Source of the DNA: Oceanobacillus timonensis
GTDB lineage: Bacteria; Bacillota; Bacilli; Bacillales; Amphibacillaceae
Reading direction: 5' to 3'
Length of the DNA stretch: 64,000 bases
NCBI RefSeq assembly: GCF_900166635.1
Contig: NZ_LT800497.1
Coordinates: forward strand, 4,078,344 to 4,142,343
How positions within the stretch are numbered: position 1 is the stretch's first letter; every line of letters starts with the position of its first letter. This document shows positions 1 to 9,686 of this stretch, one piece after another. Below the pieces are notes generated by a model that was not told where the DNA came from, made no database searches, and saw nothing but the letters and a program-made list of their open reading frames with translations. Position numbers and translations under genes: made by a program.

Positions 1-802
1 AAAGATAACTCGCCATGTGTCCCTCTTCTTTGGACTTTTCAAAATACATTTCCCCGCCGACGTATTGATCATGAATCGGCACTAATTCTGTAAAAGCAGG
101 CCGCTTCGGCTGAAAAGCTTTATGCGCATGAATGGTCATATCATCTGGTTGGAGGTATAAAGAATATGGTGTCGCGGTTACCTGCAGATAAGCGGCATCA
201 TCTAACCTTGATCGAATCTGGTCAATTTGCCCCGCGATGACTTTTAAATCGATGATATTCTTATCCTTCACATTGTCATAGGCAACGGAAGCGAAATCTG
301 CTTCATCATCAATAAATAAAATTTTTCTTGCGGTCAAGTCGGGATACATGTCAAATAAGAGATTTTCTAACCGCTGCATATTTTTCTTCTCTTTTTTCAA
401 GACAAATGCCAGCTTTTTCTTCAATTCAAATTTACGCAGCTTCACCGGCATTTTCATAATGTCATAAACTGCTAATTCATCTTCTTCCATACACTCCGTA
501 AATTCACTTTCTAACCTCTCGAATGTCTGTTTGACTAGTGCATTTGAGTTTTTGGTTAAAATAATGACCACGTCAAAACCATTATCCAAACCTAACCCCA
601 TTGAACCGAGAAAAGATCTTGTCTTTCCGGATTGGATATGCCCTAAAAGCATTCCCGGCTTTTTGGAGGTAGTCGATGTTTTTAATAGGTTCGAAACGGT
701 ACGCTGCATCACGTTTTTTTCTTCTTGTTTGTAGTTGTTCTTCTGAAACAATGGTGTGAAAAACATCCCATTTGTTTTTAATTCTGATTCAACAGTTTCC
801 AT
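1..802 (-). CDS. Z1-like superfamily II helicase/NTPase, N-terminal part (cut by window edge)
   Basis: About 267 residues are visible; the gene continues beyond base 1. Seen: ATG at 802-800 behind an AAGGAG site, a Walker A-like GHIQSGKT about 60 residues in, a Walker B-like motif LFIDDEADFAS near residue 180, and QVTATPY, a motif III-like segment, near residue 220. This set (QSGKT, DDEAD, TATP) is typical of the Z1 family, helicase-derived ATPases often found in restriction or MORC/MutL-linked defence cassettes. Role in defence is inference; no partner gene lies on the visible side, because the next gene is a sugar regulator. A plain DEAD/DEAH helicase is the alternative. Confidence 0.65.
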   Translation of the reverse strand, partial: METVESELKTNGMFFTPLFQKNNYKQEEKNVMQRTVSNLLKTSTTSKKPGMLLGHIQSGKTRSFLGSMGLGLDNGFDVVIILTKNSNALVKQTFERLESEFTECMEEDELAVYDIMKMPVKLRKFELKKKLAFVLKKEKKNMQRLENLLFDMYPDLTARKILFIDDEADFASVAYDNVKDKNIIDLKVIAGQIDQIRSRLDDAAYLQVTATPYSLYLQPDDMTIHAHKAFQPKRPAFTELVPIHDQYVGGEMYFEKSKEEGHMASYL

Positions 803-852
803 AAAGTGACTCCTTGTGCTTCTTTCATACTTTCTATCATTTTACTAAAAAT

Positions 853-1626
853 CTATGATTCCTTTTTGGATACATAGGATACATATTCCTGGAAAAAGAG
901 ATCCATTAAGACGTTTAGTGTTACAAAAGATAATTTTGATATATTGCCTTTCTTCGCTATTCCCGTTGGATGATAATACAAATTATTAGGGGAATAATTA
1001 GCTAATTTATTATTTTTTATATCCGTAATCGACAAAGTGGGTATATTTTTCAGCTTCAACATTCGCATTGGATGTTCCAAATCATTCGTATCTCCGCTTA
1101 AGGATACGATAATCAGCAAATCTATATCTGAGGCAAGGCTCGATACCATTTCCAATTCACTGTAGCTTGGAATGATGATTAAATTCTTATTGATAGAAAG
1201 CATATATCTATTTAACTCATCTAACATATTTTTTTGTGCTGTGCCTGTTGCATACGCATAGATATTATTCGATTCATGGATGAGCTCGAATTGTTCCGTC
1301 AGGTCTGTTTGTTTGAATAGTTTAACCGTTATATTAATGTCATTTTGTAATTCGTCTAAATAAGTAGAGGTATCGAATGTAATCTGACTTTCCTCATCTA
1401 TCTCACTTTTAATCTGATATTTTAACTCACTAAAACCCGAATAACCTATTTTCTTTGACAGTCGGACAATAGAAGCAGGAGAAGACATACTTCTTTGCGC
1501 TAACTCAGAGACATTCATATATTGGCAAATTTCTTTATTTTGAAGTATATAATTTAAAACGAATTTATCATTTTCACTTAATTGATGATAGTTTTGATTA
1601 ATTTGTTTACTCAAATTATCAGCCAT
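853..1626 (-). CDS. MurR/RpiR family regulator of the alpha-glucoside genes
   Basis: 257 residues. The N-terminal 80 residues form the HTH_6 domain (recognition region around SMSSPASIVRLSKKIGYSGF), followed by a SIS sugar-phosphate-binding domain (residues 105-240, with LLIIVSLSGDTND as the phosphosugar loop). ATG is preceded by GGAGG. It is divergent from the GH4 and PTS genes. B. subtilis places an RpiR activator (GlvR/MalR) between glvA and glvC; here the regulator is outside and divergent, so the same role is likely but not shown. The effector is probably a phosphorylated disaccharide. Confidence 0.85.
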   Translation of the reverse strand: MADNLSKQINQNYHQLSENDKFVLNYILQNKEICQYMNVSELAQRSMSSPASIVRLSKKIGYSGFSELKYQIKSEIDEESQITFDTSTYLDELQNDINITVKLFKQTDLTEQFELIHESNNIYAYATGTAQKNMLDELNRYMLSINKNLIIIPSYSELEMVSSLASDIDLLIIVSLSGDTNDLEHPMRMLKLKNIPTLSITDIKNNKLANYSPNNLYYHPTGIAKKGNISKLSFVTLNVLMDLFFQEYVSYVSKKES

Positions 1627-1735
1627 CTAAAAACGCCTCCATAAATAAAAGCTATATATTGATACTTTTCAACTAAAAGACTTCTTTCTTAGAAAATGGT
1701 ACATTATTTTATTATACCAAAATGCGATAGCTCAC

Positions 1736-1749
1736 AGAAAGCATTTTCA
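1736..1749. promoter_or_regulatory. cre-like site (CcpA) between rpiR and glvA
   Basis: AGAAAGCATTTTCA differs from the cre consensus TGAAAGCGTTTTCA at two positions, one of them the central CG. It lies in the divergent intergenic region, so catabolite repression of either gene is possible. It is weaker than the site ahead of glvC. Confidence 0.35.
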
Positions 1750-1832
1750 TTTCCTAAGCTCGAGGTAAATTTTTTTCATCAGATGAAATTTATATCAAAC
1801 TGTTAAACAAAAACCTAAACCCCTGAATTCCA

Positions 1833-1862
1833 TTGTCTTCTCAAAAATTACTATGTTATAAA
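1833..1862 (+). promoter_or_regulatory. Possible sigma-A promoter of glvA
   Basis: TTGTCT and TATAAA are separated by 18 bases, placing transcription start about 30 bases before the chosen glvA start codon. The match is moderate. Confidence 0.35.
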
Positions 1863-1871
1863 TTATTTTAG

Positions 1872-3236
<1,365 letters not shown>

Positions 3237-3267
3237 AGATTGGTTAATTCCCATGTATTTATAAGTG

Positions 3268-3306
3268 GGCTCCAAACAAAGCTTCCAGTAACCAACGTTT
3301 GGAGCC
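3268..3306 (+). terminator. Terminator between glvA and glvC
   Basis: A perfect 10-bp stem (GGCTCCAAAC / GTTTGGAGCC) is followed by TTTCTTTC. It suggests partial uncoupling of glvA and glvC. Confidence 0.7.
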
Positions 3307-3391
3307 TTTCTTTCATAGGTCATACAGAATCGTTGTTTCTATTTCTATATGAGAAAAGAATCAGATTACTTGCCTTTCCTTTTAACATCTT

Positions 3392-3405
3392 TGAAAACGC
3401 TTAAA
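3392..3405 (+). promoter_or_regulatory. cre site ahead of glvC
   Basis: TGAAAACGCTTAAA matches the CcpA operator consensus except for the penultimate base. It lies 22 bases before the glvC start, just ahead of the ribosome-binding site, where bound CcpA could act as a roadblock. Confidence 0.55.
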
Positions 3406-3427
3406 ACAATAAGAGGAGGAATTTTAG

Positions 3428-5035
3428 ATGTTACAAAAAATTCAACGGTTCGGAGGGGCCATGTTTACTCCTGTACTGTTATTTGCATTTGCCGGTATCA
3501 TGGTTGCATTAGCTTCCGTGTTTCAGAACCCTCTTATCATGGGGTCATTGGCTAACGAAGATACACTATGGTTTCAATTATGGGATATCGTCGCATCAGG
3601 GGCTTGGACAGTATTCCGACAAATGGAGCTGTTATTTGTCATCGGACTTCCCATTGGGTTGGCCAAAAAAGCACATGCCCGAGCAGTCATGGAATCTTTG
3701 GTCATCTACTTAACCTTTAATTACTTTATATCCTCTATTTTACAATATTTTGGAGGTTCATTTGGGGTTGATTTTTCTGCTGATCCAGAAGCCAGTGAAA
3801 CAACAGGTCTTACATTGATTGCAGGAATTAAAACATTAGACACCAGTATCATTGGATCTATCGCAATAGCCGCTTTAGTCGTATGGCTTCACAATAGATA
3901 TTTTGATAAAAAACTTCCGGAATGGCTCGGAATTTTCCAAGGTTCAGCTTATGTGGTCATCCTAGGTTTTATTGTCACTTTACCTTTGGCTTTTCTGACA
4001 TGCTTGATATGGCCAATGGTGCAAAATGGAATAAATTCTTTACAAGCATTCTTTATCAGTTCTGGATCAGTTGGTATTTTTGTGTATAGCTTCCTTGTCC
4101 GAATATTGATTCCAACAGGATTACACCATTTCGTCTATGCACCTTTTATGTTAGGGCCTGCAATTGTCAGCGAAGGAATTCAGGTGAACTGGTTAAATCA
4201 TCTTTCTGAATTTGCCCAGTCACAAGAATCATTAAAAACCTTATTTCCTGCCGGAGGTTTTTCTCTATATGGATGTGTAAAAATGTTTGCTCCTCCAGGC
4301 ATTGCCTTTGCCTTTTATAAAACGGCAAAACCGGAGAATCGGAAAAAAGTATTAGCGCTAGTGGTTCCAGCAACCATCACAGCTGTTGTCGCAGGAATTA
4401 CAGAACCAATTGAATTCACGTTCCTTTTCATAGCTCCTGTTCTCTTTGTGGTTTATTCTCTATTAGGGGCAATTATGGCTGTTGTTATGTACCAATTTGG
4501 GGTCAGCGGAGATTTTAGCAGCGGTCTGATTAACAGTGCTGCCAGAAACTGGATTCCACTATTTGGAAACCATTGGGATACTTACGTTATTCAATTTATA
4601 ATAGGTATTGCTTTTGTCTTTATCTATTACTATGTCTTTAAGTATCTTATTTTAAAGATGAAATTGCAGACACCTGGACGAGAAGATACAGGAAATGTCA
4701 AATTATATACTAAAAAAGATTATAAAGAGAAAAAGAATGAAACAGAGGATGATGGTCCAAAACCGAAACCATCGGAAAACAAAGAAAAGGCAATGTTATT
4801 TTTAGAAGGTCTGGGCGGTGCAGAAAATATTGAATCTGTCACCAACTGTGCTACCCGTTTAAGACTAAACGTAAATGACCCTTCCCTTGTAGAAGATGAT
4901 GCCTTTTTCAAAGAGGCAGGAGGTATGGGTCTGGTAAAAAATAACAACGCTATTCAAATTATTGTGGGACTTTCCGTTCCAAACGTCAGAGAAGAATTTG
5001 AAGCATTATTGAATCAACAAGACTCTACTGAATAA
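3428..5035 (+). CDS. glvC: PTS alpha-glucoside (maltose) permease, EIICB
   Basis: 535 residues. It imports and phosphorylates maltose-type sugars. The N-terminal EIIC domain (residues 1-415) has about ten hydrophobic segments and the conserved TGLHHFVYAPF and GITEPIEFTFLF blocks. A charged linker (about 420-455, rich in Lys/Glu) leads to an EIIB domain with the phosphorylated Cys in ESVTNCATRLRL. There is no EIIA domain, so EIIA must be supplied in trans, as for B. subtilis MalP/GlvC. ATG is preceded by AGGAGGA. Product would be the substrate of the adjacent GlvA. Confidence 0.92.
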   Translation: MLQKIQRFGGAMFTPVLLFAFAGIMVALASVFQNPLIMGSLANEDTLWFQLWDIVASGAWTVFRQMELLFVIGLPIGLAKKAHARAVMESLVIYLTFNYFISSILQYFGGSFGVDFSADPEASETTGLTLIAGIKTLDTSIIGSIAIAALVVWLHNRYFDKKLPEWLGIFQGSAYVVILGFIVTLPLAFLTCLIWPMVQNGINSLQAFFISSGSVGIFVYSFLVRILIPTGLHHFVYAPFMLGPAIVSEGIQVNWLNHLSEFAQSQESLKTLFPAGGFSLYGCVKMFAPPGIAFAFYKTAKPENRKKVLALVVPATITAVVAGITEPIEFTFLFIAPVLFVVYSLLGAIMAVVMYQFGVSGDFSSGLINSAARNWIPLFGNHWDTYVIQFIIGIAFVFIYYYVFKYLILKMKLQTPGREDTGNVKLYTKKDYKEKKNETEDDGPKPKPSENKEKAMLFLEGLGGAENIESVTNCATRLRLNVNDPSLVEDDAFFKEAGGMGLVKNNNAIQIIVGLSVPNVREEFEALLNQQDSTE

Positions 5036-5060
5036 ATGAAAATTATCATTTCGTTTATTA

Positions 5061-5096
5061 AACGAAGGGAGGAGCACGAATCTTCCTTCCTTCGTT
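5061..5096 (+). repeat. Inverted repeat between glvC and the downstream membrane gene
   Basis: A 12-bp stem (AACGAAGGGAGG / CCTTCCTTCGTT, one G-U pair, 12-base loop) overlaps a shorter hairpin (TTCGTTT ATT AAACGAA at 5051-5067). The two cannot form together. No T-run follows, so this is more likely an RNA stability or translational element than a terminator. Confidence 0.5.
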
Positions 5097-5122
5097 CATT
5101 CTAAACAGGAGGTATTTACACT

Positions 5123-5578
5123 TTGAAAAATCAACACGCTGTCCAACATCCAAAAAGATATATCAACTCTTTGATCATTTTCTATCTCCTTCTTCCTTTT
5201 GCCTATCTAGGTTATGTCATGTTTTCAATGAGTCAAACCAATAACAACTATTATGATTTCCTTTATAGCGATCCATTAAATCCCATTCTTTTATTATCTG
5301 TCATGATATGTCTCATTTGGGCTTATATACTATGGAAACTAAAAGAACAAAACCAATATACGGCACTTCCATCTTATTTAATGTGTATAGCTATATCACA
5401 GCTATTTATTGGTAATATTGTTGGAGTGGTCTTTACGTTTATTACAAGAGTAAAAACAAAATCATTCCATTCAGATTCAAGTACGCAAGAAGGAATGCTG
5501 CAATGTAAACTGCTCGCACTCTTAAATATCGTTCTAACCCTTATTGTAGTTATCGCCTTTATTAGATTATCTTTCTAG
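5123..5578 (+). CDS. Four-helix membrane protein of unknown function
   Basis: 151 residues from TTG at 5123, ten bases after AGGAGGT. Hydrophobic segments are near residues 13-35, 50-70, 84-110 and 125-150. No known family was recognised. It follows glvC by 87 bases in the same direction and precedes a terminator, so it may belong to the same transcript; a link to sugar uptake is only positional. Confidence 0.7.
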   Translation: MKNQHAVQHPKRYINSLIIFYLLLPFAYLGYVMFSMSQTNNNYYDFLYSDPLNPILLLSVMICLIWAYILWKLKEQNQYTALPSYLMCIAISQLFIGNIVGVVFTFITRVKTKSFHSDSSTQEGMLQCKLLALLNIVLTLIVVIAFIRLSF

Positions 5579-5646
5579 CTTACCTTAGTAGTTATACTCC
5601 TATCACTTATTCTTTCGTCCATTCTATAATCATTTCAAGCACATTT

Positions 5647-5671
5647 TGTCGGCCAAAACCGGCATTTTTTG
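5647..5671 (+). terminator. Probable terminator after the glv-linked genes
   Basis: TGTCGG / CCGGCA stem with a CCAAAA loop, followed by TTTTTTG. Confidence 0.55.
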
Positions 5672-6078
5672 TTGATAACAGAAGAAATAACTGGACATAT
5701 GATTTTTATGCTTTCTATTGATTTCTCCAATAAAGCGAAAGTTAAATTCCTTAAAAAATAGATTTTATTCAAAGATGATGTCTCCAAAAGAATATGAAAC
5801 GTTTAAACTATTTTATGCTCTTTTAATCATGTTCTTGCGAGATTGGAAAAGAAAAGCTACAATGAAAAGCGGACATAGAAGCTAACTTGTATCACCACGA
5901 TAGATTTTTTAAGTAATGAGGATGATTAAAAATCGAATCTTTTTCTCTTTTAAAATAAAAAATACGACAATGAAATCCTTCTATTTAGATAATAGAAGGA
6001 TTTCATAAGGCTATATTGACAAGGATACAGTAATAAACTTTATCCTTTTTTGACCGTAAATAATGAGGAGTTATCAAT
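5672..6078. other. Intergenic stretch with a perfect 15-bp inverted repeat
   Basis: No gene is seen. The notable feature is a perfect 15-bp stem with a five-base loop at 5971-6005 (arms 5971-5985 and 5991-6005). A moderate promoter (TTGACA at 6016-6021, TTTATC at 6039-6044, 17-base spacer) follows and probably serves the J-domain gene. Confidence 0.5.
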
Positions 6079-7425
6079 ATGAGTACAGTAAAGAACGAAA
6101 GCTATTATAAGATTCTTGGCACAACAGCAAATATTGGCCAGGCAAGAATTGAAGAAAAGTATCTGGAGGCTTTGGAGAAACATCCGCTGGAAACAGATCC
6201 TGAAGCCCATAATAAAATACAGGAAGCTTACGACGTTTTAAAAGATCCTGAAAAAAGAGCTGCCTATGATGAGGCGCGTAAAAATAACAAGAACAAAAAG
6301 ACACAAACAAAACAAGTGGAAACGGATGCCCCTGCAAAAGCGGAGCAACACCATATAGAGGAAGCAGAAACCGAAGCAAGCGATACAACACAGCATCATG
6401 AAGCAGAACAATTAATTATCGATGCGAAAAAAGCTATGGATAACGAAGACAATCAAACAGCATTTGAACTTTATAAAAAAATAAATCAACTTGTACCTGA
6501 CAGCGGAGAAGTAAAGTTCAAGCTATTAAAGCTTGCTAGTCTAAATGATGATGTAGACGAGATGGAAAAAGTATTTTCGGAGATTCTGCCTCTTGCTGCA
6601 AGTGATGAAGAATTGCAAGTGATTTATAATTTAAAAGCTGGTATATATCGAGATAATGGCTATCTGGATAAAGCCATTGAAACCTACGAGCAATTATTTC
6701 AAATTTTTCCTGAACAAACCGTGATGTTTGTTCCAGCTTTAGCAGATTTGTATATTCATACAGGCCAATCAGACCAAGCAATGCAGCTGATGGAGCAGTC
6801 ACAACCTCGGGAAGAAGAAGATACAAGAACGATCACATCCTTCTATCTGTCTTGGATTAACCTGATTATTACCACAGAAAAATGGTCTCTCTTATCTAAA
6901 GTGATATCCAAATTAAAAAAACACATCAAGCATATCTCAGACGATGTGGAACAAAATGAATTAAAAAATGAACTAATGGAGCAGTATAGGTATTTTCATC
7001 AAGAAGCACTTTTTCAAGAGGCTGAAATCTATATCAGTTTGGCAAATGCTCTCAAACTGCCGGAAAATAATGATATAAAAAAAGCGCATCAGGAAACGAA
7101 AAAACAAGCAAATCTGCAGAAAGATATCCGCAAGTTGTTTCATGATAAAAATGTCCATCAGTTGCTTTACTATAAAGCATATGAATGGTTCTATACCGGG
7201 AAAATAGCACCTGCCAAAATATTGACTGTCACCAAAGAGTTACCTATTTCTGTAAGGCAGCAACTTGAAAGCGACAAAGAGAGCTACGCTGCAGGCATTC
7301 TGCAATTGAAGAAGAAGTATCCGCTTATTTATAAATCGTATCAGGATAAATGGAATAGCCTGTTTGAGCAGTTGACTGCAGGGCTCAGCAGACAGGAAAA
7401 AAGAAAATTAGGTAAGAAGAAATAA
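6079..7425 (+). CDS. Degenerate J-domain protein with TPR-like repeats
   Basis: 448 residues. Residues 9-70 follow the J-domain pattern (YYKILG..., EAYDVLKDPEKRAAYDEAR), but the Hsp70-stimulating HPD triplet is replaced by HPL in the expected loop. A low-complexity Lys/Gln/Glu linker (70-110) is followed by helical TPR-like repeats (about 110-260) and a helical, basic C-terminus ending in Lys-rich sequence. Canonical DnaJ needs HPD to stimulate Hsp70 ATPase, so a scaffold or adaptor role is inferred. Single gene with its own terminator. Confidence 0.75.
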   Translation: MSTVKNESYYKILGTTANIGQARIEEKYLEALEKHPLETDPEAHNKIQEAYDVLKDPEKRAAYDEARKNNKNKKTQTKQVETDAPAKAEQHHIEEAETEASDTTQHHEAEQLIIDAKKAMDNEDNQTAFELYKKINQLVPDSGEVKFKLLKLASLNDDVDEMEKVFSEILPLAASDEELQVIYNLKAGIYRDNGYLDKAIETYEQLFQIFPEQTVMFVPALADLYIHTGQSDQAMQLMEQSQPREEEDTRTITSFYLSWINLIITTEKWSLLSKVISKLKKHIKHISDDVEQNELKNELMEQYRYFHQEALFQEAEIYISLANALKLPENNDIKKAHQETKKQANLQKDIRKLFHDKNVHQLLYYKAYEWFYTGKIAPAKILTVTKELPISVRQQLESDKESYAAGILQLKKKYPLIYKSYQDKWNSLFEQLTAGLSRQEKRKLGKKK

Positions 7426-7442
7426 GGAATTTCCAAAGGAAC

Positions 7443-7488
7443 AAAGCTGTCACTTTCATCTATTATGTCATGAAGGTGGCAGCTTTTT
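7443..7488 (+). terminator. Terminator after the J-domain gene
   Basis: A 17-bp stem with two G-U pairs (arms 7443-7459 and 7470-7486) ends in TTTTT. Confidence 0.85.
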
Positions 7489-7684
7489 ATAAGTACAAAT
7501 TTATTGGTTTTTATCTTAAATAATTTAAAATAAAATGCTAATATATTAAGATAAATTTCAAAATTATATTCTGGTTACTTCAATTTGTTTAGTATAATAA
7601 GATTAAACTCGGACAATCATTTTACCAATCAATTGCAGCAGTCGTATATTTTCTCAGATATTTTGGAAGGAGCGGGTTTCATTC

Positions 7685-8374
7685 ATGGAATATCCACTGT
7701 ATAAAATCAAAGAAAACATTGATCATATTGATGATTATAAATTACCTCAACAAGCGTATTTAATACTTAAGTCAGCTATTCGAGAGTTAATTCTATCACC
7801 AGGAAGTATGTTTTTAGAACGTGAAATAACTACATTTCTAGAAATGAGCAGAACGCCCGTGAGAGAAGCATTTGTACGTTTGGAAACAGAAGGATTAATC
7901 CGTTTAGTCCCGCGTAAAGGATTTGTTGTAGAACCAATACGCCCAGAGGATTTACAAGAAATTTATAGTGTTATCGTAGCACTTGATGGAATTGCTGCAG
8001 AAGCGGCAACCCGACAGGCTACAAATAATGACATACAACAACTGCAAAGTATGATTGAAGAACAGCTGGAAGCTTTGCATAATAAAGATTTAGAACGTTG
8101 GTCAAAACTGGATGATGTATTTCATCGCCGCATTCTAAACTTAGCTTCGAACCAGCGGCTATCTAATACCTATGAAACATTCGATGACCAATGCCACCGT
8201 GCAAGGCTTTATACGATTCATCAAAGACCTTTGCCAACACATTCCATTCAAGAACATAAAGCCATCGTCGCCTGTATGATTGCTAAAAATGAACAAGCAG
8301 CAAAATATGTTATGCAAGAACATCGAAATAGATCACACGCTGAGATTTTAAATGTACTACGTAAAGAAAACTAG
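7685..8374 (+). CDS. GntR/FadR-family (FCD) regulator of the tartrate-type module
   Basis: 229 residues. The N-terminal winged helix (residues 20-85, with LEMSRTPVREAFVRLETEGL) is followed by an all-helical FCD ligand domain (about 90-220) containing metal-site His residues (VFHRRI, EHKAIV). FCD regulators usually sense small organic acids. It precedes the tartrate dehydrogenase-like gene, whose promoter overlaps a palindrome of the GntR type. It has its own terminator. Target assignment is inference from position. Confidence 0.85.
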   Translation: MEYPLYKIKENIDHIDDYKLPQQAYLILKSAIRELILSPGSMFLEREITTFLEMSRTPVREAFVRLETEGLIRLVPRKGFVVEPIRPEDLQEIYSVIVALDGIAAEAATRQATNNDIQQLQSMIEEQLEALHNKDLERWSKLDDVFHRRILNLASNQRLSNTYETFDDQCHRARLYTIHQRPLPTHSIQEHKAIVACMIAKNEQAAKYVMQEHRNRSHAEILNVLRKEN

Positions 8375-8409
8375 CAGAGAAGGTTATCACGCCTATCTGC
8401 TAGTTTTTT
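8371..8409 (+). terminator. Terminator overlapping the gntR stop codon
   Basis: A perfect 8-bp stem (CTAGCAGA / TCTGCTAG) followed by TTTTTT; the left arm contains the TAG stop. Confidence 0.8.
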
Positions 8410-8412
8410 ATT

Positions 8413-8424
8413 AATGAATACATT
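8413..8424. promoter_or_regulatory. Upstream operator-like site (AATGAATACATT)
   Basis: It matches 11 of 12 bases of the palindrome at 8476-8487 and its centre is 63 bases away, close to six helical turns. It could be an auxiliary GntR operator. Confidence 0.45.
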
Positions 8425-8467
8425 AAATACTATATAAGGCATAAATAAATATTTTTTTAATAAAATA

Positions 8468-8496
8468 TTGACTTTAATGTATACATTGTATAAGAT
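8468..8496 (+). promoter_or_regulatory. Promoter and GntR-type operator of the tartrate-type genes
   Basis: TTGACT (8468-8473) and TAAGAT (8491-8496) are 17 bases apart. The perfect palindrome AATGTATACATT (8476-8487) fills the spacer, so a bound repressor would block polymerase. The sequence fits the GT-N(2)-AC core of FadR-type operators. Confidence 0.75.
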
Positions 8497-8525
8497 GTAA
8501 ATAACTTAATAAAGGGGGAAGCATG

Positions 8526-9602
8526 ATGACAAAAACGTTTAATCTTGCAGTGATTCCAGGTGACGGTATTGGAAAAGAAGTAATTGCAGCAGGGATGAAA
8601 GTTTTAACTTATTTGGAAGAACAGTCAAATGGTAAGTTTAGATTTGAAAGCGATTACTTCGATTGGGGAAGTGATTACTATTTGGAACACGGAAGTATGA
8701 TTCCAGAAGACGGAGTAGAAACTTTAAAAGATTATGACGCCATTTATTTTGGAGCTGTAGGCGATCCTCGTGTGCCTGACCACGTTAGTTTATGGGGACT
8801 TCGTATAGCAATTTGTCAAGGGCTGGATCAATGGGCCAATATCAGACCAGTTGAATTCCTACCTGGAATTCAACATCGAATCGCCCACCCAGACCCAGAA
8901 AGCCTTAACTGGATACTAGTACGTGAAAATTCGGAAGGTGAATATTCTGGAATTGGAGGCAGAAACTTTAGCGCTCGTCCGGATGAAAGAGAAGTAGCTA
9001 TTCAATCTTCTATTTTTACAGAGTATGGGTGTGAACGTATTATCCGCTTTGCATTTGATCTTGCTCGTAACCGGAAGCGCAAGAAAGTAACTAGTGTTAC
9101 AAAAAGTAATGCACAACAATATGGAATGGTTTTATGGGATGAAGTATTTGAGCGTGTTAGCAAAGAATATCCAGATGTTGAGACCGACCAATGGCTAGTA
9201 GATGCTATGGCTGCCCAATTTGTGCTTCACCCTGATGATTTAGAAGTAGTAGTTGCATCTAATCTATTCGCTGATATTTTATCTGATTTAGGAAGTGCTC
9301 TAGCAGGGAGTCTAGGCATTGCCTCTAGTGCTAATTTACAAATTGATAAACGTTTCCCAAGCATGTTCGAATCTGTACACGGATCAGCTCCGGATATTGC
9401 AGGAAAAGGAGTTGCAAACCCCATCGGAACTATTGCCAGTGCTGCTTTAATGCTGGAAGACATAGGGTTACATGAAGAAGCAAATAATGTCCAACAAGCT
9501 ATTCGCCGTACAACTGAACAGGGTATTATTACGCGAGATATTGGCGGTTCGAGTAACACAGAAGAGATTACGAATGCCATTATTCAAAACCTGACAGTTT
9601 AA
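8526..9602 (+). CDS. Tartrate dehydrogenase/decarboxylase-family enzyme (YcsA/TtuC/DmlA group)
   Basis: 358 residues from the second of two tandem ATGs (seven bases after AAGGGGG; 8523 is also possible). It belongs to the isocitrate/isopropylmalate dehydrogenase fold: IPGDGIGKEV at the N-terminus, FGAVGDPRVPDHVSLWGL, RENSEGEYS in the substrate loop, catalytic TSVTKSNAQQYGM and the metal/NAD site GSAPDIAGKGVANPIG. The LWGL loop and ENSEGEYS fit tartrate/D-malate enzymes rather than LeuB or Icd. Family members convert meso-tartrate to D-glycerate plus CO2, which the next gene product would phosphorylate. D-malate decarboxylation is the alternative. Confidence 0.85.
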   Translation: MTKTFNLAVIPGDGIGKEVIAAGMKVLTYLEEQSNGKFRFESDYFDWGSDYYLEHGSMIPEDGVETLKDYDAIYFGAVGDPRVPDHVSLWGLRIAICQGLDQWANIRPVEFLPGIQHRIAHPDPESLNWILVRENSEGEYSGIGGRNFSARPDEREVAIQSSIFTEYGCERIIRFAFDLARNRKRKKVTSVTKSNAQQYGMVLWDEVFERVSKEYPDVETDQWLVDAMAAQFVLHPDDLEVVVASNLFADILSDLGSALAGSLGIASSANLQIDKRFPSMFESVHGSAPDIAGKGVANPIGTIASAALMLEDIGLHEEANNVQQAIRRTTEQGIITRDIGGSSNTEEITNAIIQNLTV

Positions 9603-9636
9603 TTTATCCATTATTTTTGATGTTCGTCATGGAAAA

Positions 9637-9682
9637 AGGTACTGAGATAGATTTATCTGAGTACCTCTTTTCAAAAGGAGGT
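9637..9682 (+). promoter_or_regulatory. Competing hairpins ahead of the glycerate kinase gene
   Basis: A stem at 9637-9648/9655-9666 (AGGTACT/AGTACCT plus AGAT/ATCT, one G-G mismatch) is followed by CTTTTC. Its 3' arm can instead pair with the ribosome-binding site (ACCTCTTTT with AAAAGGAGGT, one bulge). A weak terminator or translational control element is possible. Confidence 0.4.
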
Positions 9683-9686
9683 AATT

